Below, piece by piece: positions 51,463 to 60,951 of a stretch of DNA of 64,000 nt. Numbering within the stretch: position 1 is the first letter of the stretch; every line of letters starts with the position of its first letter. Below the pieces are notes generated by a model, which saw only the letters and a program-made list of their open reading frames with translations, did no database searches and was not told the origin of the DNA. The translations under genes were made by a program, and so were the position numbers. Origin of the DNA: Lachnospiraceae bacterium (lineage in GTDB: Bacteria; Bacillota; Clostridia; Lachnospirales; Lachnospiraceae); the NCBI GenBank assembly GCA_017428105.1, contig JAFRRM010000004.1:208934-272933 (forward strand), in the 5' to 3' direction.

Positions 51463-51922
51463 GGAATATTATCAGGAAGGCAACACCGTCAGGACCCGCG
51501 TCGTGGAGCGTCCGCTCCCGGAAGAGGAACTGCTGCGGCTGCCTCCGGAACGGGAAGACGCCTCCCGCGCGGCCCGGCCGCGCCGGGTGCCCCGTTTTGA
51601 TCCGGCGAAGGTCGGCGCTTTCGTGCTGCTGACCGCCCTGTCCGTCCTGCTGGCTTTCGGCGGGGCCCTGTACCTGCGGCTGAACGCGTCCGTCATGTCC
51701 TCCCGCAGCCACATCGCGGAGCTGGAGCAGAAACTGGCGGACCTGAGGATGAGCAACGAGCTGCAGACCGACAAGATGAACGCGGAGATCGACCTGGCGG
51801 AGATCTACCAGATCGCCACTGTGCAGCTGGGCATGGTCCACGGAGATGGCAGCGAGACCATCGCTTACGATGAACAGCTGAGGGAGTACGTGAGACAGTA
51901 TGAAGACATCCCGGGAAGGTGA
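51437..51922 (+). CDS. ftsL: Cell division protein FtsL-like
   Basis: The 161-residue bitopic protein has an 80-residue basic/acidic N-terminal tail, one membrane helix (VGAFVLLTALSVLLAFGGAL, near residue 58-77) and an outside coiled coil (RSHIAELEQKLADLRMSNEL). Sequence conservation in FtsL is low, so the call rests on topology and position between rsmH and the penicillin-binding protein. It starts inside rsmH and overlaps the next gene by 23 bases. Confidence 0.85.
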   Translation: MEKRTKTFEEYYQEGNTVRTRVVERPLPEEELLRLPPEREDASRAARPRRVPRFDPAKVGAFVLLTALSVLLAFGGALYLRLNASVMSSRSHIAELEQKLADLRMSNELQTDKMNAEIDLAEIYQIATVQLGMVHGDGSETIAYDEQLREYVRQYEDIPGR

Positions 51923-53762
51923 CGGCAGGAAGCGCCTGAAACTGAATATTTACATGCGGAGAAAACTGACGATCGCCTTTGGAGTGGCATCGGCAGTTTT
52001 GTTCGCATTGGCGCTGTATCTGATCTTCCTGATCCGGGATAACGGAGAGTCCTACCAGAAGCAGATCCTGCAGCAGCAGGACTATTCTTCCACGGTCCTT
52101 CCCTTCCGCCGCGGCGCCATCACGGACCGCAACGGGACGGTGCTGGCCTACAGTGAGGAAGTCTTCACCCTGATCCTGGACCCCTCGGTGATCCTCTATT
52201 CCCCCAAAAACGACAACGCGCAGCCCAACCGGAACGCCACCGTGCAGGCGCTTGCGGACGTCTTCGGCTTTGACGCTGCGGACATCAATAAGGTCCTGGA
52301 CGAAAAACCGGACAGCCAATACATCCGCTATGCGCGCCTGCTGACGCTCGAGCAGAAGACCGCTTTTGAAAAACTGCAGAAAGAATACAACACCGCAGAA
52401 GACGCGCAGGGCCGCGCGGTCCACAGCGACGAGATCAAAGGCGTCTGGTTCGAAACGGAGTACAAGCGGACCTATCCCAAGGAGACACTGGCCTGCACCG
52501 TGCAGGGCTTCTCCGGCACGGACGCGTCGGAAGGCCACTGGGGCATCGAGGAATATTACAACGATTATCTGAGCGGCATCAACGGCAAGCGCTACAGCTA
52601 CATGAACCAGAACGGCGAAATGGAGCAGGTCCAGCAGCCGCCGGAGAACGGCAATACGGTCGTTTCCACGATCGACTGGTACATCCAGTCCGTCGTGCAG
52701 CAGAAGATCAGTGAGTTCATTGCGTCGAACGAGTACAAGAACGTCGGCGTCGTGGTGATGGACCCCAATACCGCGGAGGTCCTGGGGATGGCCACGGATA
52801 AATGCTTTGACCCGAACGAGCCGGCGGACATGAGCCATACCTACACGGAAGAGGCCATCCGGGCCATGACCGAGGAGGAACTGGCAGAAGCCCGAAACCA
52901 GATGTGGCGGAACTTCACCATCAGCGACGCGAACTCGCCGGGGTCCGTCTGCAAGTCGTTCACCGTGGCGATCGGCCTGGAGGAAGCGGTCGTGACGCCG
53001 GAGTCCCAGTTCGTCTGCGACGGCGGCGAGGAAGTGGCGGGCGTACACATCGGCTGCACGGAAACGCACGGCGACCTGAAACTGGAAGAGGGCCTGTGGT
53101 ATTCCTGCAACGACGTGATGATGAACATCGCCGCGCGGCTCAGCGTCCCCTCCATCCTGCAGTACGAGCGTAATTTCGGCCTCGGCAGCCGGACCGGCAT
53201 CGATCTCCCCGGCGAAGCGACCGGATTCATTTTCTCGGAAGACACGATGTCCGCCGTAGACGTGGCCACCACTTCGTTCGGCCAGGGCTTTTCCGCCACC
53301 ATGATCCAGGTGGCCGCGGCCTACTGCGCCCTCATCAACGGCGGCTATTACTACCAGCCCCGCATCGTCCGCCAGATCGTGGACGAAAACGGCGGCCTGG
53401 TGAAAAAATTCGAACCCGAACTGGTCAAGACCGTCATCACGGAGGAGATCTCGTCTTTCCTCCGCACGGCGCTGTACAATACCGTGGAATCCTGGAGCAC
53501 CGCACGCAACGGCCGCATCGAGGGCTACAAGGTCGGCGGCAAGACCTCCACCGCGCAGAAATACCCCATTGAAGATGAGAAATACCTGATCGCCTACATG
53601 GCTTTCGTGCCGGCGGACGACCCGCAGCTGCTGATCTTCGTGGAAGTGGACGAGCCGGAGCACCAGGGGACCACCGTTTCCAACGAAGGCACCGCGAAAC
53701 TGGAAAAGGCCATCATGACGGAACTGCTGCCCTATCTGGGCATCCCGAAAGCGGGCAATTAA
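51900..53762 (+). CDS. Class B penicillin-binding protein (FtsI/PBP2-like transpeptidase)
   Basis: The 620-residue septal or elongation transpeptidase cross-links peptidoglycan. It has one N-terminal helix (residues 24-45), a PBP dimerisation domain (LPFRRGAITDRNGTVLA near 67) and a transpeptidase domain with SVCK (Ser349, Lys352), SCN (402-404) and KTS (548-550). The usual KTG is altered to KTS. No PASTA domains follow. Its position makes ftsI or spoVD the likely orthologue. It overlaps ftsL and is 24 bases from mraY. Confidence 0.93.
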   Translation: MKTSREGDGRKRLKLNIYMRRKLTIAFGVASAVLFALALYLIFLIRDNGESYQKQILQQQDYSSTVLPFRRGAITDRNGTVLAYSEEVFTLILDPSVILYSPKNDNAQPNRNATVQALADVFGFDAADINKVLDEKPDSQYIRYARLLTLEQKTAFEKLQKEYNTAEDAQGRAVHSDEIKGVWFETEYKRTYPKETLACTVQGFSGTDASEGHWGIEEYYNDYLSGINGKRYSYMNQNGEMEQVQQPPENGNTVVSTIDWYIQSVVQQKISEFIASNEYKNVGVVVMDPNTAEVLGMATDKCFDPNEPADMSHTYTEEAIRAMTEEELAEARNQMWRNFTISDANSPGSVCKSFTVAIGLEEAVVTPESQFVCDGGEEVAGVHIGCTETHGDLKLEEGLWYSCNDVMMNIAARLSVPSILQYERNFGLGSRTGIDLPGEATGFIFSEDTMSAVDVATTSFGQGFSATMIQVAAAYCALINGGYYYQPRIVRQIVDENGGLVKKFEPELVKTVITEEISSFLRTALYNTVESWSTARNGRIEGYKVGGKTSTAQKYPIEDEKYLIAYMAFVPADDPQLLIFVEVDEPEHQGTTVSNEGTAKLEKAIMTELLPYLGIPKAGN

Positions 53763-53786
53763 TTATTCGATCCGGGGGGAGGAACG

Positions 53787-54737
53787 ATGAAGGAACTGGC
53801 ATGGGCCGGCACCGCCGCATTCGCGATCGCGCTGATCGCGACTCCGGTGCTGATCCCGATCCTGCAGAAACTGAAATTCGGACAGGTGATCCGCGAGGAC
53901 GGACCGCAGGGCCATCTGAAGAAGGCGGGCACGCCGACCATGGGCGGCATCGCTTTCGTGCTGGCCTATACGGCCGCTTCGCTCATTTTCGTGCGCGCGC
54001 ACGCGGAATGGCTGCCGGTCCTGATCGTGTCCCTTTTGTGCGGCCTGATCGGCTTCACCGATGATTTCCTGGAGATCATCAAGAAAAAGAACGAAGGCCT
54101 GAAGCCGCTGCAGAAATTTTTCCTGCAGCTGCTGGTGATGGCCCTGTTCCTGGCCTATCGCTTCCTCACGGTCGAGGATCCGACCCGCATCCTGCTGCCC
54201 GGCGGGAGCGAATGGAACATGCCCTGGTGGCTGTACGTCCTGATGTTCTTCTTCGTGTTCGTGGGGACGGACAACGGCGTGAACTTGAACGACGGCCTGG
54301 ACGGCCTGTGCGCCAGCGTGACCATGGTGGTGGCGCTGTTCCTGACGGCCCTGTCCGGGAAATACGAGGCCGGGCTGGGCACACTCACCGTCGCGGTGGC
54401 CGGCGCGCTGTTCGGCTATCTGATCTTCAACACCTATCCGGCTCGCCTGTTCATGGGCGACACCGGTTCTCTGGCCCTGGGCGGCTTCGTGGCGGCGGCG
54501 TTCATCACGCTGCGCCAGCCTCTGCTGATCCTCATCGCGGGCTTCATCTATTTCGCGGAAAGCGTTTCCGTGATCATTCAGCGTTATTATTTCAAGGCGA
54601 CCCACGGAAAGCGCTTCTTCCGCATGACCCCGATCCATCATCATTTCGAGCTGGGCGGCTGGTCGGAGCCCCGCGTGGTCATCGTGTTCACCGCGGTCAC
54701 CTTCTGGTGCTGCGTCCTGGCGTATCTGCTGGCATAA
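53787..54737 (+). CDS. mraY: Phospho-MurNAc-pentapeptide transferase
   Basis: MraY makes lipid I from UDP-MurNAc-pentapeptide and undecaprenyl phosphate. The 316-residue protein has ten predicted helices and the family motifs KKAGTPTMGGIAF, DDFLEI, NLNDGLDGL and FMGDTGSLALGG, plus the MTPIHHHFEL loop near the end. GGGGGGAGGA precedes ATG 53787. Confidence 0.98.
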   Translation: MKELAWAGTAAFAIALIATPVLIPILQKLKFGQVIREDGPQGHLKKAGTPTMGGIAFVLAYTAASLIFVRAHAEWLPVLIVSLLCGLIGFTDDFLEIIKKKNEGLKPLQKFFLQLLVMALFLAYRFLTVEDPTRILLPGGSEWNMPWWLYVLMFFFVFVGTDNGVNLNDGLDGLCASVTMVVALFLTALSGKYEAGLGTLTVAVAGALFGYLIFNTYPARLFMGDTGSLALGGFVAAAFITLRQPLLILIAGFIYFAESVSVIIQRYYFKATHGKRFFRMTPIHHHFELGGWSEPRVVIVFTAVTFWCCVLAYLLA

Positions 54738-54746
54738 GGAGTCGAT

Positions 54747-56105
54747 ATGGAGTGGAGTAAGGAAAGACCGATCCTGGTGGCGGGTGCCGGCATCAGCGGC
54801 ACCAACGCGCTGCGTCTGCTGCTGCAGGAAGGCTATGCGCCGATCCTGTATGACGGAAACCCGAACGTGGATCTGGAGAAAGTTTACGCGAAACTGGAGG
54901 GACGCCGGGATTTTGAAGTGGTGCTGGGCGACCTGACGGACGACGTGATCCGCCGCGTGCAGTTCTGCACGATCAGCCCGGGCATCTGGCTCGACCGGCC
55001 GTTCGTCCGGCAGCTGCGGGAAGCCGGCGTGCCGATCATCAGCGAGATCTCGCTGGCCTATCATTTTTCCCGCGGCCGGGTGGCCGTGGTCACCGGGACC
55101 AACGGCAAGACCACCACTACCACGCTGATCGGCCATATCATGGAGGCCGTGAACCCGGAGACCTACACCGTGGGCAACATCGGCCGGCCGTATTCGGAAT
55201 ATGCGACGCGGACGACGGAACATTCGTTCACGGCCATCGAGATGTCCAGCTTCCAGCTCGAGACGACGGATGACCTGGTCCCCGACCTGCTGGTCATCAC
55301 CAACATCCGCGCCGATCATCTGGACCGTCACGGGAGCATGGAGAATTATGTGGCGCTCAAGAAGAAACTGTGCCTGCACCAGCGCCCGGACCAGTTCACC
55401 GTGATCAACGGCGACGATCCCTGGCTGGAGGACGTGCCGTCCCTGACGAAGGCCCGTGTGCTGCGGTTCTCTTCGAAGCGGGAACTGGCGGAAGGCTGCT
55501 TCCTGCGGAATGACAACGTCGTCCTGCGCATGGATGGCGCGGAGCACCACATCTGCCGCCGGGACGAGATCCAGCTGCTGGGCATGCACAACACGGAAAA
55601 CGTCATGACCGGCGTCCTGGCTTCCTATGCGCTGGGCGCGCCCGTGGACGTCCTCCGCGAACGGGTGCTGAGCTTTACCGCGGTCCCGCACCGCATGGAA
55701 TATATCTGCACGAAGAACGGGATCCGGTATTACAACGATTCCAAGGCGACCAACCCCGATTCCGTGATCAAGGCCATGGAGGTGGTGACGCCGCCCGTGG
55801 TGCTGATCGCCGGCGGATTCGACCGCCACGCGGATTACCGGGAAATGGTGGAGAGCTTCCGCGGCATCGTCCGGTCCGTGGTGCTCCTGGGGACCACCGC
55901 GAAGGACATCGCGGACGCCGTCAGTCTCTGGTGCCCGCTGCCCACGGCCATCGTGGGCACGATGGAAGAAGCGGTGAAGCTGGCGACGGAACAGGCGCAT
56001 GAGGGCGACACGGTGCTGCTCAGCCCGGCCTGCGCCAGCTGGGACATGTATCCGAATTTTGAGGTGCGGGGAGACGAATTCAGGCAGCTGGCCTTAAAAC
56101 TGTAA
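54747..56105 (+). CDS. murD: UDP-N-acetylmuramoyl-L-alanine:D-glutamate ligase
   Basis: MurD adds D-Glu to UDP-MurNAc-L-Ala. The 452-residue ligase has the ATP loop VTGTNGKTTTTTLIG (near residue 116), SSFQLETT, and the C-terminal NDSKATNPDSVIKA and SPACASWDMYPNFEVRG blocks. It starts nine bases after mraY and ends four bases before ftsW, so it is firmly within the operon. Confidence 0.97.
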   Translation: MEWSKERPILVAGAGISGTNALRLLLQEGYAPILYDGNPNVDLEKVYAKLEGRRDFEVVLGDLTDDVIRRVQFCTISPGIWLDRPFVRQLREAGVPIISEISLAYHFSRGRVAVVTGTNGKTTTTTLIGHIMEAVNPETYTVGNIGRPYSEYATRTTEHSFTAIEMSSFQLETTDDLVPDLLVITNIRADHLDRHGSMENYVALKKKLCLHQRPDQFTVINGDDPWLEDVPSLTKARVLRFSSKRELAEGCFLRNDNVVLRMDGAEHHICRRDEIQLLGMHNTENVMTGVLASYALGAPVDVLRERVLSFTAVPHRMEYICTKNGIRYYNDSKATNPDSVIKAMEVVTPPVVLIAGGFDRHADYREMVESFRGIVRSVVLLGTTAKDIADAVSLWCPLPTAIVGTMEEAVKLATEQAHEGDTVLLSPACASWDMYPNFEVRGDEFRQLALKL

Positions 56106-56109
56106 TGCG

Positions 56110-57303
56110 ATGAAAGTGAAACGGATCGATCTGAGGGAACAGAAATACGGGTATGACATCGGCTTGCTGTTTGTCACGATATTTCTGTGCATTTTCGGAT
56201 TGATTATGATCTACAGCGCCAGCTATTACACGGCCACGGTGAAGGGACTGAGCCCGAATTACTACCTGAGGAAGCAGCTGACCTCGACCCTGATCGGCCT
56301 GGGCCTGATGCTGGTCATGGCCTGGATCCCCTACCGGGTCTTCAACAGCTGGCTGTCCCTCGTCGCGTACGGCGCGGGCTTCGTGCTGATCGTCCTGACC
56401 ACGTTCACGTCGCTGGGCCATACGGCCGGCGGGCGCACCCGGTGGATCACGCTGTTCGGACAGACGTTCCAGACGGCGGAGATCGTGAAGGTCGGCGTCA
56501 TCGCGATGCTGGCCTGGCTCGTGATGCGCTGCGCCAGGCAGCTCCGGGGCTGGAAACTGTGGGGGCTCATGCTGGTGATCTCCCTGGTCCCGGCCGGCCT
56601 CGTGTTCTCCAACGACCTGAGCTCGGCTGCCATCATCGCCGTGATCCCGATCGTGATGATCCTGGTCCTGAACAACAAAAAAGGAACGTACATCTTGTTC
56701 GGCGTCCTGTTCGTCCTGGGCGTGATCCTGCTGATCTACATCAAAAACATGGACCTGGAAAAGCTGATGCAGGTCGGCAAATGGGTCGATGAGCACACGC
56801 CGCTGCACGAATACCAGATGCGGCGCCTGTATGTGTGGAACGATCCCACCTACGACGCCAAGGGAGACGGCTACCAGGTGCTGCAGGGCCTGTATGCGAT
56901 CGGCTCCGGCGGCCTGTTCGGCAAGGGCCTGGGCGCCGGCACGCAGAAGCTGGGCTTCGTGCCCGAGGCTTCCAACGACATGATCTTCACGATCCTCTGC
57001 GAGGAACTGGGACTGTTCGGCGCCTTCGCGCTGATCCTGCTTTACATTTTCATGCTGTACCGCATGATGCGCATCGCCGTGCAGGCGGAGGACGCCTACG
57101 GGGCGCTGTTCACCGTCGGCGTCATGACGCAGATCGCCGTCCAGGCGTTCTTCCACATCGCGGTGGTGACGAATCTGCTGCCCAACACCGGCATTTCGCT
57201 GCCCTTCATCAGCTACGGCGGCACGTCCTCCATCTTCCTGATGGGCGAAGTGGGCCTGGTGATCAGTGTCGGACGGGGCCGCAGGGAGAGAAAGAAAACG
57301 TGA
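56110..57303 (+). CDS. ftsW: FtsW/RodA-family peptidoglycan polymerase
   Basis: This SEDS glycosyltransferase polymerises lipid II together with the class B PBP. The 397-residue protein has about ten helices and the conserved GGRTRWI (near residue 115), LEKLMQ/YQVLQGLYAIGSGGLFGKGLG region and the final NTGISLPFISYGGTS. Its position after murD points to FtsW rather than RodA. It overlaps the next gene by four bases. Confidence 0.95.
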   Translation: MKVKRIDLREQKYGYDIGLLFVTIFLCIFGLIMIYSASYYTATVKGLSPNYYLRKQLTSTLIGLGLMLVMAWIPYRVFNSWLSLVAYGAGFVLIVLTTFTSLGHTAGGRTRWITLFGQTFQTAEIVKVGVIAMLAWLVMRCARQLRGWKLWGLMLVISLVPAGLVFSNDLSSAAIIAVIPIVMILVLNNKKGTYILFGVLFVLGVILLIYIKNMDLEKLMQVGKWVDEHTPLHEYQMRRLYVWNDPTYDAKGDGYQVLQGLYAIGSGGLFGKGLGAGTQKLGFVPEASNDMIFTILCEELGLFGAFALILLYIFMLYRMMRIAVQAEDAYGALFTVGVMTQIAVQAFFHIAVVTNLLPNTGISLPFISYGGTSSIFLMGEVGLVISVGRGRRERKKT

Positions 57304-58040
57304 AAAAGTGGCTGCTGATCGCGGTCCTGGCCGCAGCCGGCATCCTGATCGTGCTGGCGCTGATCCCCGCCGGGACCATCCGTTTTGAAGGAAACCAATA
57401 TTACAGCGAGGAAGAACTGACGAAGCAGGTCTTCGGCGACGTCAAGCCCCGCTATTTCGCCGCGCGCATCCGGGAATGGCTCGGAAAGCATAAGGAGATC
57501 CCCTTCGTGGACCATTACGACGTGCAGTTCGGCCCGGGCCGCGACGTCACGGTCCGCCTCTACGAGCGCTCGCTGGCGGGCTATCTGCGCTTCCAGGACT
57601 ACAACCTGTACTTCGACTGGAGCGGCACGGTGGTGGAAAGCAGCAAACAGCAGGTGGAGGGCGTTTTTGAAGTCGCGGGCCTGGGCGTGAGCCACGCGGT
57701 GGTGGGAGAGAAGCTTCCCGTGGCGGACGGCAGCGCGATCGACAGCGTCCTGACCATCAGCCAGTTCCTGAAGAAAGAGACCGTTTCCTGGGGCGGAACG
57801 GCGACGCTGCTGTCTTCCCTGGCGCAGCGGATCCGCTTCAGCAGCGAAGGCGTTTCGGTGGATCTGGGAGACATCGAAGTCCTGCTCGGCAGCGCCGAAA
57901 ACATGGACTCCAAACTGTTCCTGATGGCGGATATCCTGCCAGAGCTGCACGGCCGGAAAGGGACGCTGTACCTGAACAATTACCAGACCGGAGCCGTCCG
58001 GCCGCACTACGTTTTCAAGGAAACACAGCCCGGCGAATGA
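57300..58040 (+). CDS. ftsQ: FtsQ/DivIB-like division protein
   Basis: A GTG at 57300 overlaps the ftsW stop (GTGA) and gives a 246-residue bitopic protein: one N-terminal helix ([19 protein letters not shown]) then a POTRA domain beginning [21 protein letters not shown]. Low overall similarity is normal for this family. In most Firmicutes murG and murC or murB precede this gene; here it follows ftsW directly. A terminator overlaps its stop codon. Confidence 0.88.
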   Translation: MKKWLLIAVLAAAGILIVLALIPAGTIRFEGNQYYSEEELTKQVFGDVKPRYFAARIREWLGKHKEIPFVDHYDVQFGPGRDVTVRLYERSLAGYLRFQDYNLYFDWSGTVVESSKQQVEGVFEVAGLGVSHAVVGEKLPVADGSAIDSVLTISQFLKKETVSWGGTATLLSSLAQRIRFSSEGVSVDLGDIEVLLGSAENMDSKLFLMADILPELHGRKGTLYLNNYQTGAVRPHYVFKETQPGE

Positions 58041-58059
58041 GGCCGGGCCTTTCCTTTTT
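58027..58059 (+). terminator. Terminator at the end of ftsQ
   Basis: AGCCCGGC/GCCGGGC stem whose loop contains the ftsQ stop, followed by CTTTCCTTTTT. It separates the cell-wall operon from ftsZ. Confidence 0.8.
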
Positions 58060-58083
58060 CCCAAAAAAATTGATGCTGCGTAC

Positions 58084-58112
58084 TTGATTATTGGGGGGAA
58101 ATCCCCTATACT
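58084..58112 (+). promoter_or_regulatory. Promoter of ftsZ with a dyad in the spacer
   Basis: TTGATT, 17 bases, TATACT. The spacer holds GGGGAAATCCCC (58095-58106), a short dyad that could be an operator. The leader is about 85 bases long. Confidence 0.75.
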
Positions 58113-58203
58113 TGACTTGAAACTGAGGGAGACCATCCGGTGGACAGCTTTTGAGCCGTCCATTTACAGTATTCTAAAAATGGACCATTCGGGAGGTAGC
58201 ACG

Positions 58204-59361
58204 ATGTTGGAGATAAAAGCCAACAACATGGACAGCGGCGCGAAGATTTTTGTGATCGGCGTCGGCGGCGCCGGCAATAACGCCGTGAACCGCATGATCG
58301 ACAGCAACACGGAAGGCGTGGAATTTATCGGGATCAATACGGACCGTCAGGCCCTGCAGGCCTGCAAAGCCCCTTCCACCATCCAGATCGGTGAGAAGCT
58401 GACCAAGGGCCTGGGCGCCGGCGCGAAACCGGAGATCGGCCAGAAGGCGGCGGAAGAAAGTGAAGAAGACATCGCTTCCGCGATCCAGGGAGCGGACATG
58501 GTGTTCGTGACCTGCGGCATGGGCGGCGGGACCGGTACCGGTGCGGCGCCTGTCGTGGCGCGCATCGCCAAGACCATGGGCGTCCTGACCGTCGGCGTGG
58601 TGACCAAGCCTTTCCGTTTCGAGGGCAAGGTCCGCATGCAGAACGCCAACAACGGCATTGAAAAATTAAGAGAGAACGTGGACACGCTGATCGTGATCCC
58701 GAACGATAAACTGCTGGAGATCATTGATCGCCGGACCTCCATGCCGGACGCGCTCGCGCGCGCGGACGAAGTGCTGCAGCAGGCCGTCCAGGGCATCACG
58801 GACCTGATCAACGTGCACGCGCTGATCAATCTGGACTTCGCCGACGTGCAGACCGTCATGCAGGATAAGGGCGTGGCCCATATCGGCATCGGCCGGGCCA
58901 AGGGCGACGACAAGGCCATTGAAGCCGTCAAGATGGCGGCCACCAGCCCGCTGCTGGAGACCAGCATCATCGGCGCCAGCGACGTGATCCTGAACGTATC
59001 CGGCGACGTCGGCCTCATGGAAGTGTACGACGCGGCCAGCTACATCACGGATCTGGTGGGCGAGGACGCCAACATCATCTTCGGCGCCACCTACGATGAC
59101 ACCATCCAGGATGAAGCCACCATCACCGTGATCGCCACGGGCCTGTCGGAGAACGCCAAGCCCGCCGGCAACAGCGCGGCCAAGACCCTGGCCTCCTTCC
59201 GTAGCGAGCGGCCGGCTCCGAAGGCCCCCGCCGAGGACAAGGAGAAGGAAAAGAAGGCGGAAGCGCCCGTCAGCAGCGGCAGCTACGTCCGCCGGCCGTC
59301 CGTGCCCAGCTCCACGGTGCAGACCCGGGAGATCAACGTCCCCGGATTCTTAAAGAAATAA
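58204..59361 (+). CDS. ftsZ: Cell division GTPase FtsZ
   Basis: FtsZ polymerises into the division ring. The 385-residue protein has the N-terminal [13 protein letters not shown], the GTP-binding tubulin signature [15 protein letters not shown] (near residue 105) and [12 protein letters not shown] Lys/Glu/Pro/Ala-rich linker (about residues 325-370) leads to the C-terminal peptide [11 protein letters not shown] that binds partners. ATG 58204 follows CGGGAGGT. ftsA is absent, as in many Clostridia clusters. It has its own promoter. Confidence 0.98.
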   Translation: MLEIKANNMDSGAKIFVIGVGGAGNNAVNRMIDSNTEGVEFIGINTDRQALQACKAPSTIQIGEKLTKGLGAGAKPEIGQKAAEESEEDIASAIQGADMVFVTCGMGGGTGTGAAPVVARIAKTMGVLTVGVVTKPFRFEGKVRMQNANNGIEKLRENVDTLIVIPNDKLLEIIDRRTSMPDALARADEVLQQAVQGITDLINVHALINLDFADVQTVMQDKGVAHIGIGRAKGDDKAIEAVKMAATSPLLETSIIGASDVILNVSGDVGLMEVYDAASYITDLVGEDANIIFGATYDDTIQDEATITVIATGLSENAKPAGNSAAKTLASFRSERPAPKAPAEDKEKEKKAEAPVSSGSYVRRPSVPSSTVQTREINVPGFLKK

Positions 59362-59385
59362 GACCGGTCTGACAACGATCCAAAC

Positions 59386-59416
59386 GGGGGCGGGCGCATT
59401 CGCCCGCCCCTCCTTT
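59386..59416 (+). terminator. Terminator of ftsZ
   Basis: GGGGCGGGCG/CGCCCGCCCC with a CATT loop, then TCCTTT. Confidence 0.85.
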
Positions 59417-59438
59417 ACCTCATTCGTCGGGAGGAAGC

Positions 59439-60323
59439 ATGGAACTTCTGGTCGTGACAGGCATGAGCGGAGCCGGCAAGACGCAGGCCCTGCAGACGCT
59501 GGAGGATATCGGTTATTACTGCGTGGACAACATGCCCCCGCAGCTTTTCGTCTATCTGCTGGACCATGACTACGGCGGCGGCATGGACCGCGAAAAGACC
59601 GCGGTCACCATGGACATCCGCTCGGAGCTCCTGCTGGGCAGTCTGGACGCCGTGCGCCACAGTCTGTCCGAACAGCAGGTCCTGACCCGCATCCTGTATC
59701 TGGACGCCACCGATGAAGCGCTGAAAAAACGCTACAAGGAAACGCGCCGCCTGCATCCCCTGGTCATGCAGAAAAAGGCCGCCTCGCTGCCGGAAGCCCT
59801 GGCCATGGAACGCGAACATCTGGAGCCGCTGAAAAAGCAGGCGGACTACGTGATCGACACTTCGCGCCTGCGGACCAAGGAGCTCCGCACCCGCCTGATC
59901 AAGCTCTTCGCGCCGGCGGATTTTGAGGACATGAGCATCGAATTCGTGGCCTTCGGCTACAAATACGGGATCCTTGCCGACGCGGACCTGGTCTTCGACC
60001 TGCGCTGCCTGCCCAACCCCTTCTACGTGGAAGACCTGCGCATGCTCACCGGCGAGGACGCCGCGGTGCGCGATTATGTGATGGACAGCGAGGAGGCAAG
60101 GGGCCTGTTTGCCCGCATCGAGGACCTGCTCCGCTATTCGATCCCGCTGTACCGCAAAGAGGGGAAATCCCGCCTGGTGGTCGGCTTCGGCTGCACCGGC
60201 GGCCAGCACCGCTCCCTGGCGGTGGCGGGTCTCATGCAGGAAGCTCTGGAGAAGGACTGTCCCGGCATCCGCGTGGTCTGCCGCGACAAGGACGAGAACC
60301 GGTACGAGATCAGCATGCGCTGA
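59439..60323 (+). CDS. rapZ: RapZ/YvcJ nucleotide-binding protein
   Basis: The 294-residue protein has an N-terminal P-loop GMSGAGKTQ (residues 8-16) and the C-terminal RapZ domain (FKYG-type segment near 172, GCTGGQHRSLAVA near 247). In E. coli RapZ directs RNase E to small RNAs that control GlcN-6-P; in B. subtilis YvcJ affects competence and binds GTP. Its usual companions yvcK and whiA are not here; it follows ftsZ instead. CGGGAGGA precedes ATG 59439. Confidence 0.95.
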   Translation: MELLVVTGMSGAGKTQALQTLEDIGYYCVDNMPPQLFVYLLDHDYGGGMDREKTAVTMDIRSELLLGSLDAVRHSLSEQQVLTRILYLDATDEALKKRYKETRRLHPLVMQKKAASLPEALAMEREHLEPLKKQADYVIDTSRLRTKELRTRLIKLFAPADFEDMSIEFVAFGYKYGILADADLVFDLRCLPNPFYVEDLRMLTGEDAAVRDYVMDSEEARGLFARIEDLLRYSIPLYRKEGKSRLVVGFGCTGGQHRSLAVAGLMQEALEKDCPGIRVVCRDKDENRYEISMR

Positions 60324-60344
60324 CCCGGACGCCCGGCCGCAAAA

Positions 60345-60367
60345 AAGCGCATCCGGGAGGGATGCGC
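60345..60367. other. Hairpin after rapZ
   Basis: GCGCATCC/GGATGCGC is a perfect stem. A runs lie on both sides, so a T run follows only on the minus strand; it may be a stabilising hairpin. Confidence 0.5.
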
Positions 60368-60386
60368 CAAAAAGAGGAGGGGAAAA

Positions 60387-60434
60387 ATGATGAAGTTCTT
60401 TCTTCTGTGTCCTCATTATGGCAGGCGATTATGA
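60387..60434 (+). CDS. Possible 15-residue small protein or leader peptide
   Basis: AGAGGAGGGG stands 4-7 bases before two consecutive ATGs (60387 and 60390). The product reads MMKFFLLCPHYGRRL. It precedes the thioesterase gene by 57 bases and no terminator lies between them, so a role as a leader is possible, as is chance. The ribosome site is the only strong evidence. Confidence 0.4.
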   Translation: MMKFFLLCPHYGRRL

Positions 60435-60490
60435 CGAAAGTGTGAAGAGGCTGTGCAGCTTCTGTGAAATATCACTTCAGGAGGACCGAA

Positions 60491-60889
60491 ATGATCGATT
60501 ATCAGGCTCAGTTGGACATGGCCAACACGAAGAACGCATTCATGCTCCACAACGGGATCCGCGCGGTCTCCGTCAATGACAGGGAGGCGGTCTGCGAGGC
60601 GGATGCCCTGCCCGAAGCGCTGAACCACATGGGCACCGTACACGGCAGCATGATGATGAGCATCGCGGAGATCGCCGCGGGCCTCATGGCCCGGAGCGAC
60701 GGCCGCCCCTACGTATCCGTCGGCGCCGGCTTCCGCTTCATCGGCGGCGGCAAGGCGGGCGAAAAGCTCGTCGCGCGCGCGGAGATCGTCAAACGCGGCC
60801 GCACGATGGCTTTTATCCGCACCCGCGTCTTCCAGGGGGAGAAACTCCTGCTGGACGGCGACGTGAATTTCTTCTGCACGGAGAAATGA
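60491..60889 (+). CDS. PaaI-like hotdog-fold thioesterase
   Basis: The 132-residue protein has the hotdog helix segment LNHMGTVHGSMMMSIAEIAAG near residue 45 with the conserved HG, then a five-strand sheet. These enzymes cleave acyl-CoA thioesters, often phenylacetyl- or hydroxyphenyl-CoA. AGGAGGACC precedes ATG 60491. The acyl substrate cannot be predicted; no linked catabolic genes are seen. Confidence 0.85.
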   Translation: MIDYQAQLDMANTKNAFMLHNGIRAVSVNDREAVCEADALPEALNHMGTVHGSMMMSIAEIAAGLMARSDGRPYVSVGAGFRFIGGGKAGEKLVARAEIVKRGRTMAFIRTRVFQGEKLLLDGDVNFFCTEK

Positions 60890-60951
60890 CGAACCGGCCG
60901 GCGGCCCGCACGGCTTGGCCGGTCTGCATGACATGAAGGAGGTAATATATC

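Noticed and set aside
53763..56000. A 745-codon minus-strand frame opposite mraY and murD
   Set aside because: Another antisense shadow: the plus strand encodes complete MraY and MurD, and the minus-strand product is His/Arg/Gln-rich without motifs.
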